Notes: generated by a model not told the origin, from the letters alone. 64,000 nt of DNA from CAVSJA01 sp963728145 (GCA_963728145.1 CAVSJA010000009.1:1-64000), one strand, 5' to 3'; shown: positions 52,389-61,526, counted from the stretch's first letter. Translations and numbers: made by a program.

Positions 52389-53743
52389 TTGTTGAGTTCA
52401 CCGGCTTGAATCATTCGATAAATCGTCGATTTGCCAATATCCAGCTTGCGTGCTACCAGCAATACGTCATTGTCATATTTGTCGAGATAGTGCTGGATGA
52501 TCTGGATCTCGAATTCTTTCAGGCTCTTTTCCATATTCATGATCCCATTAATCGAACCATTGCTGCTAAGAGTGATATGAGATCCCTGAATTTCTTCTCC
52601 ATCCGCCATCACAACGGCTAATTCCATTGCTGATTTCAATTCACGGATATTCCCAGGGAAGGAATAGGCCAACAATTTCTGTTGAGCTTCTTCAGAGAGA
52701 TTTTTCTTGCCTGAACCATTCTCATTACAGAATTGATCAATAAAATGCTTTGCGAGGAGAATGATATCATTACCCCTCTCCTTCAATGTGGGTAAAGAAA
52801 TTGGTAAACCAATCAAACGATAATATAAATCTTCGCGGAAGTTTTTGTTTTGAACTTCGTCTTGCAGATTTTTGTGGGTAGCAACAATTATTCGCACATT
52901 GAGCGGCGTTACTTCATTTCCACCAATCCTTGTCACTTCCCTTTCCTGCACAACGCGCAATAGTTTCGCCTGGAGATTGATATCAAGTTCGCCTATCTCG
53001 TCCAGGAACAAGGTTCCATTGTTTGCTTCTTCGAATTTTCCTATTCTTCTGGTAGCCGCACCGGTAAATGCGCCTTTTTCATGTCCGAATAATTCGCTCT
53101 CGATAAGGTCCTTGGGAATTGCGGCAACATTCACGGGAACAAAGGGCTTATCGTGACGATCTGAATTGAAATGAATTGCTTTTGCGACAACTTCTTTACC
53201 GGTTCCGGTTTCTCCGGCTATTGAGACGGTGATATTAGTTTTAGAAGCTTTTTCGATCAACGCGAATACCTTTTCAATGGCTTCGCTCTTACCCATGATA
53301 AATTTGGAGAGGTCGTATTTCTTTCCAACCTGCTCTTTCAATCTTTCAACTTCTTTGCGCAACCCATGGATCTCCTTGAGATGTTGAAGCGTGTTCCAAA
53401 GATGATCCTTGGTATCATCATTCTTCACGATATAGTCGAATGCACCACCTTTCAATAAGCTAATCGCTGTGCCGATATCTTCCTGTCCGGAGATGATAAT
53501 AACCTGGATATTCGGGTTAATTTCCTTCACTTTTCTCAATACTTCATGTCCGTCCATATCGGGCATGGAGAAATCGAGCGTAACCACATCGGGAAAGTCA
53601 TGCAATTGATGGAAGAACTCGCCGGCGGAAGTAAATCGCTTTACCTCGTAATCGGGATTGAGGGTCAAATAGTGCTGAAGCATCGAGCCATACCAGGCAT
53701 CATCTTCAAGAACGAAGATCCTGAGGGTATTAGGATTTCTCAT
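52379..53743 (-). CDS. Sigma-54-dependent response regulator (NtrC/AtoC type)
   Basis: A 454-residue regulator: receiver domain (VLEDDAWYGSML, the phospho-Asp in VTLDFSMPDMDG), AAA+ ATPase with Walker A GETGTGKE, the sigma-54 loop GAFTGA and Walker B FLDEIGE, R-finger region, and a Fis-like HTH (VLLVARKLDIGKSTIYRMIQ). It activates promoters of sigma-54 holoenzyme after phosphorylation. The HPt protein gene downstream suggests it gets phosphate through a relay; the cognate kinase is not in the window. Confidence 0.93.
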   Translation of the reverse strand: MRNPNTLRIFVLEDDAWYGSMLQHYLTLNPDYEVKRFTSAGEFFHQLHDFPDVVTLDFSMPDMDGHEVLRKVKEINPNIQVIIISGQEDIGTAISLLKGGAFDYIVKNDDTKDHLWNTLQHLKEIHGLRKEVERLKEQVGKKYDLSKFIMGKSEAIEKVFALIEKASKTNITVSIAGETGTGKEVVAKAIHFNSDRHDKPFVPVNVAAIPKDLIESELFGHEKGAFTGAATRRIGKFEEANNGTLFLDEIGELDINLQAKLLRVVQEREVTRIGGNEVTPLNVRIIVATHKNLQDEVQNKNFREDLYYRLIGLPISLPTLKERGNDIILLAKHFIDQFCNENGSGKKNLSEEAQQKLLAYSFPGNIRELKSAMELAVVMADGEEIQGSHITLSSNGSINGIMNMEKSLKEFEIQIIQHYLDKYDNDVLLVARKLDIGKSTIYRMIQAGELNNKQ

Positions 53744-53896
53744 TTTGGAGGTTAACAGGGTTTATAAACGTTATTTTGAGCAAATTATTCCCAAAAAAAG
53801 AAAGTTTCCCGCATTAAAAAAAAGTGGATTCCATTTGTTTAAGGTATTTATAGTCAACGCATAAATATTTCCCCTTAGTGGAGTGGAAAACTTGAG

Positions 53897-53968
53897 GTTG
53901 ATTGGTTGATTGGTTGACTGGTTGATTGGTTGATTGGTTAACTAGTCAACCAGTCAATCAATCAACCG
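53897..53968. repeat. 8-bp tandem repeat forming a hairpin
   Basis: Five copies of TTGATTGG or TTGACTGG are followed by the complementary TCAACCAG, TCAATCAA, TCAACCGG, giving a hairpin centred on GGTTAACTAG. It lies between divergent genes, in the promoter gap of the helicase. Confidence 0.85.
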
Positions 53969-54025
53969 GCTCCCATGTAGATAACCCCTTTTCCTCGTGA
54001 AAGCACGAATAACTAAATTTGAAAC

Positions 54026-57000
54026 ATGAGCATCAACAGGGAGAGGCTAAACCAGATATTCAGGCAGGAATACGAAAAATTAAACCCCCAGCAGCGAAAA
54101 GCGGTCGACCAGATTGAAGGACCTGTAATGGTGATCGCGGGGCCAGGAACCGGAAAAACACAGATCCTCGCCAGCAGAATTGGAAAGATCCTTCTCGATA
54201 CCGACACATTGCCCCAAAATATACTTTGTCTTACATACACCGACGCCGGCGTGATTACAATGCGGAAACGCCTGTTGAAATTTATCGGCCCGGATGCATA
54301 CAAGGTCAACATCTTCACATTTCACGCTTTCTGTAATGAAGTTATCCAGGACAACCTGAATTTGTTTGAAAAAACGGCGCTTGATCCCATTTCAGATCTG
54401 GAAAGGGTAGCGTTGATGCGTGAACTCATCGATTCATTCCCGAAAAATCACTTGCTGAAAAAATATCGCGGAGATGTGTATAGCGAAATCAATAACCTGA
54501 TTGACCTCTTCAGCATAATGAAGCGCGAAGCATTGTCGGCTGCATTGATGAGTCAACGCATTGATGAATATATCTCGACTATGCCTGAACGGGAGGAGTT
54601 TGTTTATAAGGTCTCTAGAGCTGGAAAATGGGCGAAGGGTGATCGTAAACCTAGCTACCAGGATACCATCGACAAATTGGAAAAAACGAGAGCAGCCGTC
54701 AATGAATTTCCCCGCTTCCAGGAACTCATGCGAAAAAAGAACCGGTATGACTTCGATGATATGATCACCTGGGTCCTGAACGCATTTGAGGAGAATAAGA
54801 CATTGCTTGCACGATACCAGGAACAATTCCTGTATATCCTTGTAGATGAATATCAGGATACAAGTGGGACGCAAAACCGTTTGATTGAACTATTGATCAG
54901 CTATTGGGATAGGCCGAATGTATTCGTTGTGGGAGATGATGACCAAAGCATCTACCGTTTCCAGGGGGCAAACGTAGAGAACATGATGATGTTTGCGGAT
55001 TCGTATAAAGATGTATTACTTACCGTGGTGCTGACAGATAACTATCGATCAATCCAACCCATACTAAATGTTTCCAAAACAATTATAGATCAGAATAATG
55101 ATCGCCTCGTTAAAAGATTAGAAAACTTAAGCAAGGACCTCGTTGCATCTCGTGTCGATATACTACATCTCGATCATCTTCCGGTTATCAAAGAATACCA
55201 ATCACAACGTGATGAAATGATTGGAATTACTCTCGAAATCGATAAGCTGATAACAGACGGTGCTCCTCCTGGAAAAATAGCCGTACTATACAAAGAGAAC
55301 CGTTATGGCGAAGGACTCGCAAAGTATTTCAAGCTCCTGGATATTCCGGTTTACAGCAAAAGAAATCTGAATATTCTTGAATTACCGTTAGCGCAAAAAC
55401 TCATTTTGGTAATGCGCTACCTGGCGGCTGAACATGATACACCCTTTGGTGGTGACGAAATGTTATTCGAAATACTTCATTTCGATTGGTTCAATATCCC
55501 TCCATTGGAGATTGCCAAACTAAGTGTTGAGGTTGCGGATCGACAATTCGGTGAAAACAAAACTTCGATCAGACGATTATTGAATGAAAAAGCAATCCTT
55601 CCTCCAAAGGATCTGTTTACCCCCCTAATTCATGAAAATCTCAAAAGGGCCAGTCATCTGTTTGAAAAATTGATAGCTGTTGTACCGAATGTGACATTAC
55701 AAAGTCTTTTTGAAAAAATTGTACGCGAAGCAGGAGTGCTGAACCACATCATGCAAACAAATGACAAACACTGGCATTTGCAGGTGGTGACGGGACTTTT
55801 TGATTTCATAAAAGAAGAAACTCGCCGAAATCCTTTTATGAATTTGAAGGATATGGTCAGGTTAATTGAATTGATGAATCATGAAGAGGTTCCGTTGCCC
55901 CTGGCACAGGTAAGCGGAAATGAAAAGGGAGTAAACCTGCTCACTACGCATGGATCCAAAGGACTGGAATTCGAATGGGTTTTTATTGCTGGATGCAACG
56001 CCGATTATTGGGAAAAGAAACGCAAAAACAACAGAGGTTTCACTTTACCGGATAACTTATTTAGCTCACAACCTACCGGCGATAACGGTGAAGAATTGCG
56101 CAGGTTATTCTATGTCGCGTTGACCCGGGCAGAAAAAAAATTGACACTTTCTTATAGCAGATTCAAAAACGACGGAAAGGAATGGGAACCATCAATGTTC
56201 ATCGAAGAAATAAAAGATCAGCATGGAATTAATGCTAGTCCTGGTGAAATAAGTGTTGTTGAGGCATCCCGATTTGCAAGTTTGGAATTCAATGAAAAGG
56301 ATGCTCCTGAAATTGACAAGCTCGAAGAAGAATTTGTTAGCAGGATGTTGGACAAATTCGTAATGAATGTAACTGCATTGAACAATTACCTGAATTGCCC
56401 ATTGGAATTTTATTTCCGTAACCTGATTCGAATTCCTTCTCCAAAGAATGAAGCAACAGAATTTGGTTCATCGGCTCACTTCGCATTGGAACAACTTTTC
56501 CGCAAAATGCAGGAGCGGAATGAATTCCCCGGTAAAGCAGAATTTATAATTGACTTCGAATGGTACATGCATCGCCACCGGGAAAGTTTTACAAAAGAGC
56601 AATTTGAACGAAGGCTGGAATATGGACATGAGATACTAAATAATTACTACGATAAATACATTCAATCCTTTAATAAAATTGTTGCGATCGAAAGGAATAT
56701 TCGCAATGTGGTATTGAATAATATTCCATTGAAGGGCAAACTGGACAAACTTGAATTTGATGGAAAGAAGGTGATTGTAGTTGACTATAAAACGGGCGAT
56801 CCCGATAAAGCTAAAAAGAAATTGCAACGACCTGATCCAAAGGAACCACTAGGCGGCGATTACTGGCGTCAGGCAGTGTTTTATAAGATTCTTGTCGATA
56901 ATTATGAAAATAAAGGCTGGCGGGTGATCAGTACGCAGTTTGATTTTATCGAACCGGATAAGAAAAAAGAATTCAAAAGAGCAACGGTTGATATAACGCC

Positions 57001-57163
57001 GGAAGATATTGCCGAAGTCAGCAAACAAATCACCGAAGTATGGCAAAAGATCCAGCAACGTGATTTCTATACCGGTTGCGGTAAAGAAGATTGTCACTGG
57101 TGCAATTTTGTTAAAACAAACAACCTTACGGTTGCATTGCATGAGATGGAGGAAGAAGAATAG
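54026..57163 (+). CDS. UvrD/PcrA-like superfamily 1 helicase with C-terminal Fe-S PD-(D/E)XK nuclease
   Basis: A 1045-residue protein. N-terminal UvrD-type motor: LNPQQRKAV (Q motif), Walker A AGPGTGKT (38-45), LVDEYQDTS near 273-280, GDDDQSIYRF, and the C-motor motifs LLTTHGSKGLEFEWVF and LRRLFYVALTRAEKKL. The C-terminal 260 residues are a RecB-family nuclease: LNCPLEFYF (Cys about 790), KGKLDKLEFDGKKVIVVDYK with a TG(D), and three Cys in TGCGKEDCHWC near 1017-1025, which together can hold a 4Fe-4S cluster, as in AddB/AdnB nucleases. It probably acts in double-strand break repair with recR genes or alone. A TAAATTTG box lies 4 bases before the ATG. Confidence 0.88.
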   Translation: MSINRERLNQIFRQEYEKLNPQQRKAVDQIEGPVMVIAGPGTGKTQILASRIGKILLDTDTLPQNILCLTYTDAGVITMRKRLLKFIGPDAYKVNIFTFHAFCNEVIQDNLNLFEKTALDPISDLERVALMRELIDSFPKNHLLKKYRGDVYSEINNLIDLFSIMKREALSAALMSQRIDEYISTMPEREEFVYKVSRAGKWAKGDRKPSYQDTIDKLEKTRAAVNEFPRFQELMRKKNRYDFDDMITWVLNAFEENKTLLARYQEQFLYILVDEYQDTSGTQNRLIELLISYWDRPNVFVVGDDDQSIYRFQGANVENMMMFADSYKDVLLTVVLTDNYRSIQPILNVSKTIIDQNNDRLVKRLENLSKDLVASRVDILHLDHLPVIKEYQSQRDEMIGITLEIDKLITDGAPPGKIAVLYKENRYGEGLAKYFKLLDIPVYSKRNLNILELPLAQKLILVMRYLAAEHDTPFGGDEMLFEILHFDWFNIPPLEIAKLSVEVADRQFGENKTSIRRLLNEKAILPPKDLFTPLIHENLKRASHLFEKLIAVVPNVTLQSLFEKIVREAGVLNHIMQTNDKHWHLQVVTGLFDFIKEETRRNPFMNLKDMVRLIELMNHEEVPLPLAQVSGNEKGVNLLTTHGSKGLEFEWVFIAGCNADYWEKKRKNNRGFTLPDNLFSSQPTGDNGEELRRLFYVALTRAEKKLTLSYSRFKNDGKEWEPSMFIEEIKDQHGINASPGEISVVEASRFASLEFNEKDAPEIDKLEEEFVSRMLDKFVMNVTALNNYLNCPLEFYFRNLIRIPSPKNEATEFGSSAHFALEQLFRKMQERNEFPGKAEFIIDFEWYMHRHRESFTKEQFERRLEYGHEILNNYYDKYIQSFNKIVAIERNIRNVVLNNIPLKGKLDKLEFDGKKVIVVDYKTGDPDKAKKKLQRPDPKEPLGGDYWRQAVFYKILVDNYENKGWRVISTQFDFIEPDKKKEFKRATVDITPEDIAEVSKQITEVWQKIQQRDFYTGCGKEDCHWCNFVKTNNLTVALHEMEEEE

Positions 57164-57299
57164 TTTGGCGTTTGGAGTTTGGTGTTTGGCGTTGTTCTAA
57201 CGCTAAAACCCCGATACCTTGGCCACAACTTTAGGAATTGAAAATGTGAGAGGCTCGTGTGTTGCTCCAACGCCAAACTCCAAACCCCAAACGCCAAAC
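57163..57299. repeat. Heptamer-built hairpin between helicase and lipoprotein genes
   Basis: GTTTGGC, GTTTGGA, GTTTGGT, GTTTGGC (57163-57190) on the left pair with CGCCAAA, CTCCAAA, CCCCAAA, CGCCAAA (57271-57298) on the right. The loop is about 80 bases. It likely acts as a transcription terminator. Confidence 0.85.
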
Positions 57300-57315
57300 G
57301 CCCCCGTTTTAAGCC

Positions 57316-57344
57316 TTTGTTATGATTAAACACTCCTAAGTTTG
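57316..57344 (+). promoter_or_regulatory. Bacteroidota-type promoter of the Ig-like lipoprotein gene
   Basis: TTTG at 57316-57319, 17 bases, then TAAGTTTG at 57337-57344, 19 bases before the ATG at 57364. This matches the TTTG/TAnnTTTG consensus well. Confidence 0.6.
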
Positions 57345-57363
57345 CAGCTATTCTCCACTAAGG

Positions 57364-58791
57364 ATGAAACGAACAATTCTTTCTTTATTAGTTATACTCG
57401 TGCTTTTTAAGCTTGAGGTCTTTACGGTTGGTTGTGCAAACATGATTCCCCCAACCGGAGGACCAAGGGATTCGCTTCCTCCAAGACTGGTGTCCGTCCG
57501 CCCTGGCGATTCAACTCGAAACTTCAACGCAAAGCGGATCACTTTTGAATTCAATGAATATGTTCAGGTGGATAATCCGACCCAAAACGTCCTGATCTCT
57601 CCAACTACAAAGATTAGTCCTGAATTTAAACCAAAATTGAAAACAGTCACCGTAATTTTTACAGACAAGGATACACTAGATCCCAACACAACCTATTCAA
57701 TAAACTTCGGCAACACGATAAAGGATGTGAACGAGGGGAACGTGATGAGGGATTTCACCTATATTTTTTCAACTGGTGCTGTGATTGATTCCTTGAGCAT
57801 TACTGGCAAGGTGATCATGGCTGAAACCGGAAAAACAGATAGTACGTTAATAGCCGTTTTATATACCAATCTCGATGATTCGGCAGTTTACAAAGAAACA
57901 CCAAGGTATATTACCCGCATCAGTCGCGATGGAAGCTTTACTTTTCAAAATCTTCCGCCTGCTGTTTTTGCTTTATATGCACTCAAAGCTGAGGGCGGAG
58001 AAATAAAATATCTAGACTCAACACAGGAATTCGCATTTGCTGATAGTACGGTAAGATCTTCAACAAATCCCCAACCGATCGTGTTGTATGCCTATAAAGA
58101 AGCAGAAAGGCGATCAGGACAACCACCGCCGGGGACTTCTGTTCGTGCGACCAATGTACGAGGAACTGCAGCTGCGGAAAAGCGATTGAGATTGGAAACA
58201 AATCTTAGTGCTGGTGAATTGGATCTTTTGGAACAACTGGAATTCTATTTCCGCCAGGCACCGTTGAAAACATTTGACTCAAGCAAAATACGATTCACTA
58301 ATGAGACCTTTGAAACTATTAATAATTATCAAATCATCCGCGACACGAGCAACGCAAAAGTCACACTTCAATACAACTGGAAAGAGAACACCGCCTATAA
58401 CATCATCGTCGATAAGGATTTTGCTGAAGATACCGCGGGAAGAAAAATACTGAGAAATGATACCCTTTCTTTCAAAACCAAAAAGACCAGCGAATATGGC
58501 GCAATAAGATTGCGTTTGCTTAACCTCGATCTCAGCAAGAACCCGGTACTGCTTTTTGTTCAAAATGAGCAGATCAAAACATCACATCCACTCAGCAGTC
58601 GCCAGTTGAATATTCCCCTCTACGTTCCCGGCGAATACGAGCTCCGCATTCTCTACGACGACAATAAAAACGGCAAATGGGACCCCGGTAGTTTCTTTGA
58701 AACAAAACGACAACCCGAGAAGGTCATAATTCTACCGAGAAAACTTACGGTAAAGGCGAATTGGGATAATGAGGTAGATATAACGCTTTGA
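57364..58791 (+). CDS. Lipoprotein with N-terminal bacterial Ig-like domain
   Basis: A 475-residue protein with a lipobox-like start (LFKLEVFTVGC) and the conserved MIPPTGGPRDSLPPRLVSVR beginning of a Bacteroidota Ig-like family. Residues about 40-135 are an SbsA/Big_5-like Ig domain (ITFEFNEYVQVDNPTQNVLI; LDPNTTYSINFGNTIKDVNE). The C-terminal part (LDLSKNPVLLFVQNEQIKTS; YELRILYDDNKNGKWDPG) has more beta-rich domains. Members are outer-membrane or surface lipoproteins of unknown role. The stop codon overlaps the first base of the inverted repeat at 58791. Confidence 0.8.
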   Translation: MKRTILSLLVILVLFKLEVFTVGCANMIPPTGGPRDSLPPRLVSVRPGDSTRNFNAKRITFEFNEYVQVDNPTQNVLISPTTKISPEFKPKLKTVTVIFTDKDTLDPNTTYSINFGNTIKDVNEGNVMRDFTYIFSTGAVIDSLSITGKVIMAETGKTDSTLIAVLYTNLDDSAVYKETPRYITRISRDGSFTFQNLPPAVFALYALKAEGGEIKYLDSTQEFAFADSTVRSSTNPQPIVLYAYKEAERRSGQPPPGTSVRATNVRGTAAAEKRLRLETNLSAGELDLLEQLEFYFRQAPLKTFDSSKIRFTNETFETINNYQIIRDTSNAKVTLQYNWKENTAYNIIVDKDFAEDTAGRKILRNDTLSFKTKKTSEYGAIRLRLLNLDLSKNPVLLFVQNEQIKTSHPLSSRQLNIPLYVPGEYELRILYDDNKNGKWDPGSFFETKRQPEKVIILPRKLTVKANWDNEVDITL

Positions 58792-58965
58792 CTCACCCCT
58801 ACCCCTCTCTGCTACGCAAAGAGGGGGAAGTGCGAAACCGTGATTCCTTTTTATACATAACAATTCCGCTGGTTACTATAAGAACCTGCGGAATCGTTCA
58901 CTATATAATATTTCGGAGAGTTACACTTTCCCCTCTTTGCGTAGCAGAGAGGGGTAGGGGTGAGT
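58791..58965. repeat. 175-bp element with 42-bp inverted ends (CCCCTACCCC type)
   Basis: ACTCACCCCTACCCCTCTCT plus GCTACGCAAAGAGGGGGAAG and TG (58791-58832) is the reverse complement of 58924-58965 with one mismatch in 42. The core between has no frame. The words CCCCTACCCC and AAAG.GGGGGAAG recur in the ends of the DUF559 insertion in metH (60601-61065). Confidence 0.88.
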
Positions 58966-58986
58966 CGACTTTCTTATATTTGTACC

Positions 58987-59607
58987 ATGCAATTCTCTTC
59001 TTCTTTATTAGAAAATGCGGTGAATGAATTTGCCAAACTTCCGGGCATTGGAAAGAAGACTGCCCTGCGATTGGTTTTGTATTTATTGAAAACAGATCCT
59101 GAAAACGTGGAAGGGTTTGGGGAGTCGATCTTGAAGATGCGCAAGGAGATCAAGTTTTGCCAAAGATGTTTTAATGTGGCCGATGCGGATATCTGTTCAA
59201 TCTGTTCAAATTCGCTGAGAAGACAGGATATGATCTGCGTGGTTGAAAATATCCGGGATGTTATTGCTATTGAAAGTACGCAACAATACAGCGGAACATA
59301 TCATGTTTTAGGCGGGATTATTTCTCCATTAGATGGTATAGGACCGGATCAATTGAATATTGAATCACTTGTCCACCGGGCTCAAAAGGAAAAGATCGCC
59401 GAAATAATATTTGCCCTCAACCCAAATATCCAGGGCGATACTACTATCTACTATATCCAAAAGAAACTTCACCCCCTGGGTATTCGAGTCACTACCATTG
59501 CCCGCGGCATCGCCTTCGGTGGTGAATTGGAATATGCTGATGAAATGACCCTGGGAAGAAGCCTTCAGAATAGATTGCCGGTGGAGAGTTATGTTTCAAA
59601 CAGGTAA
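58987..59607 (+). CDS. recR: Recombination mediator RecR
   Basis: The 206-residue protein is complete. It has a helix-hairpin-helix (AKLPGIGKKTALRLVLYLL), the zinc finger C58-x2-C61...C70-x2-C73 (FCQRCFNVADADICSICSN), a Toprim domain (CVVENIRDVIAIE, YSGTYHVLGGIISP) and a C-terminal GGELEYADEMTLGRSL. RecR loads RecA on gapped DNA with RecF/RecO. The start chosen is MQFSSSLLENAV (ATG at 58987); an upstream ATG at 58960 lies inside the inverted repeat and gives an unnatural extension. TATATTTG (58975-58982) lies 4 bases before the start. Confidence 0.95.
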   Translation: MQFSSSLLENAVNEFAKLPGIGKKTALRLVLYLLKTDPENVEGFGESILKMRKEIKFCQRCFNVADADICSICSNSLRRQDMICVVENIRDVIAIESTQQYSGTYHVLGGIISPLDGIGPDQLNIESLVHRAQKEKIAEIIFALNPNIQGDTTIYYIQKKLHPLGIRVTTIARGIAFGGELEYADEMTLGRSLQNRLPVESYVSNR

Positions 59608-59610
59608 CCC

Positions 59611-59769
59611 GTTTGGTGTTTGGTGTTTGGCGTTTGGCGTGAATAACCCCCGACGATACATAGTCAGCATCGACGCGAAATGTCAATGGCATTCACCTTC
59701 AACGTTCTAATGGATGTCAGAATCGAATCGGCTTCCCAACGCCAAACTCCAAACACCAAACGCCAAACC
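59611..59769. repeat. Heptamer-built hairpin downstream of recR
   Basis: GTTTGGT, GTTTGGT, GTTTGGC, GTTTGGC (59611-59638) pair with GCCAAAC, TCCAAAC, ACCAAAC, GCCAAAC (59741-59768). Same words and architecture as at 57163-57299. The rest of the gap to 59998 shows nothing I can name. Confidence 0.85.
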
Positions 59770-59998
59770 GGCCATAAGCTTTGATATTACCTAAACTTAC
59801 GTTAGCTTTGCCCTCACTTACAGGCGGATTTGTTTATTGTTCGGCCTGATTAAACTGAACTAATAAACGCTAAGGAACTCTCACTTGCAGCTTCCCCAAT
59901 CGTTTAAGTTCAGAATATTGATTAATAACCGCCACCAGTCCGCCTCAAGCGGATCGGCCGGGGTCAATTTGTAATTAATAATGAAAAAAGGAGGGGTT

Positions 59999-61465
59999 AT
60001 GAAATCACTCGTAGACTTACTGAAAGAACGAATCCTGATCATTGACGGAGCTATGGGCACAATGATTCAACAGTATAAACTGGCTGAAGAAGATTACAGA
60101 GGTAAGCGTTTCGCTGATTGGCCAAGCGATATCAAGGGAAATAATGATTTGCTTTCTATCACGCAACCGCAGATCATTAAGGAAATCCACAAACAATACC
60201 TCGAAGCTGGAGCGGATATCATTGAAACCAATACATTCAATTCGCAAAAAGTTTCGTTGGCCGATTATAATATGCAGAGCCTGGCTTATGAACTCAATGT
60301 AGCAGCTGCTAAATGTGCAAGGGAAGCCGTTGATGAGTTCAGAAAAGAAAACAGTTTAGCCGCTGATCAACCGAAGTTTGTTGCCGGTGCAATAGGACCC
60401 TTGAATAAAACACTTTCCTTGTCACCTGATGTAAATAATCCCGGCTATCGGGCATTAACTTTCGATGAAGCTGTTGAAGCTTATTATGAACAAACGAAGG
60501 GCTTGATCGATGGTGGAGTTGATATTCTTTTGATCGAAACCATTTTCGATACGCTGAATGCAAAAGCTGCCATCTTCGCTATAAAGAAATTCTTTAAGGA
60601 AGCCCCCCTACCCCCCAAAGGGGGGAAAGGCAACAAACCCTATTATTATGAAACTGCCGACCCAATGGTATATGGGCTTTTGAAAGAGTTTGTTGCTAAA
60701 CATAGGAGTCAACCCACGGAAGCAGAAAACATACTTTGGCAAGAGCTAAGAGGTAAGAAGCTAGGACAGTATAAATTCAGAAGGCAACATATTATCGGGT
60801 CTTACATTGCAGATTTTATTTGTCTTAAAAAGAATTTGATAATTGAAGTAGATGGCCTAATTCATCAATTACCTGAAAATCTACAATCTGATGAAGAGCG
60901 AACGTCATGGTTAAATGATAAGGGTTTTGAAGTAATACGATTTACCAATTCAGAGGTTTTAAATAACCTTGATTCTGTAAAACATTCCATTCTTCAAAAA
61001 TTGCAATCACTCAGGGATAATGATGACTCTTCCGACGTACCCCCTTTGGGGGTCAGGGGGCTTCCGATCATGGTCAGCGGAACGATCACAGATGCATCGG
61101 GACGCACGCTCAGTGGGCAAACCCTCGAAGCGTTTGTTACTTCGGTAATGCATGCGGATCCGGTCAGCATCGGATTGAATTGCGCATTGGGTGCAAAAGA
61201 AATGCGTCCCCATATTGAAGAGTTATCCAGGATCGCTTCCTGCTATGTTTCGGCTTATCCGAATGCCGGATTACCGAATGCAATGGGAGAATATGATGAA
61301 CATCCGGAAGACACAGCACATTTTCTTGAAGAATGGGCCCAGGAAGGATTTGTAAATATTGTTGGCGGATGTTGTGGTACGACGCCTGATCATATTCGTC
61401 ATATTGCTGAAGCAGTAAAAAAAATAAAACCGAGGGAATTACCGGTCGTTGAATTGGAGTTCTAA
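59999..61465 (+). CDS. metH: Methionine synthase N-terminal part: homocysteine S-methyltransferase domain with an inserted DUF559 nuclease domain
   Basis: The 488-residue protein is the homocysteine-binding barrel of cobalamin-dependent methionine synthase: RILIIDGAMGTMIQQYKLAE at the start, GADIIETNTFNSQKVSLADY, and the zinc cysteines in GLNCALG and GGCCGTTPDHI. Between KKFFKE (Glu201) and LPIMVSGTITDASGRTLSGQ (from Leu355) lies an unrelated 153-residue DUF559 endonuclease-like domain in frame. I start at ATG 59999 because GGAGGGG precedes it and MKSLVDLLKERILIIDG fits the family; ATG 59981 is an alternative. The second MetH half is encoded by the next gene, 132 bases downstream. Whether the barrel still folds with the insert is unknown; no frame break is seen. 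Confidence 0.88.
   Translation: MKSLVDLLKERILIIDGAMGTMIQQYKLAEEDYRGKRFADWPSDIKGNNDLLSITQPQIIKEIHKQYLEAGADIIETNTFNSQKVSLADYNMQSLAYELNVAAAKCAREAVDEFRKENSLAADQPKFVAGAIGPLNKTLSLSPDVNNPGYRALTFDEAVEAYYEQTKGLIDGGVDILLIETIFDTLNAKAAIFAIKKFFKEAPLPPKGGKGNKPYYYETADPMVYGLLKEFVAKHRSQPTEAENILWQELRGKKLGQYKFRRQHIIGSYIADFICLKKNLIIEVDGLIHQLPENLQSDEERTSWLNDKGFEVIRFTNSEVLNNLDSVKHSILQKLQSLRDNDDSSDVPPLGVRGLPIMVSGTITDASGRTLSGQTLEAFVTSVMHADPVSIGLNCALGAKEMRPHIEELSRIASCYVSAYPNAGLPNAMGEYDEHPEDTAHFLEEWAQEGFVNIVGGCCGTTPDHIRHIAEAVKKIKPRELPVVELEF
60600..61065 (+). mobile_element. DUF559-nuclease element inserted in metH, with terminal inverted repeats
   Basis: The left end GGAAGCCCCCCTACCCCCCA plus AAGGGGGG (from 60599) is the near reverse complement of the right end CCCCCTTTGGGGGTCAGGGG plus GCTTCC (to 61065). 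Between them the frame encodes a DUF559 (very-short-patch-repair-like, PD-(D/E)XK) domain: EAENILWQELRGKKLGQYKF, RRQHIIGSYIADFICLKKNL and IIEVDGLIHQ, with the D...E-V-D nuclease residues. The ends are translated as APLPPKGGKG and VPPLGVRG. No stop or frameshift; there is no intein splicing motif at either junction. Confidence 0.8.
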
Positions 61466-61526
61466 AAAACCGATGACCCATTATGATTATTAATTTGATA
61501 TTAGGAGGTCACTGATTAGCGGGAGC

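Noticed and set aside
59770..59998. S-adenosylmethionine or cobalamin riboswitch upstream of metH
   Set aside because: I looked for the conserved S-box and B12-box words and paired stems and could not find them; a covariance-model search would decide.
60600..61065. Intein in metH
   Set aside because: There is no Cys/Ser at the left junction, no His-Asn followed by Cys/Ser/Thr at the right one, and the domain is DUF559 rather than an intein homing endonuclease.
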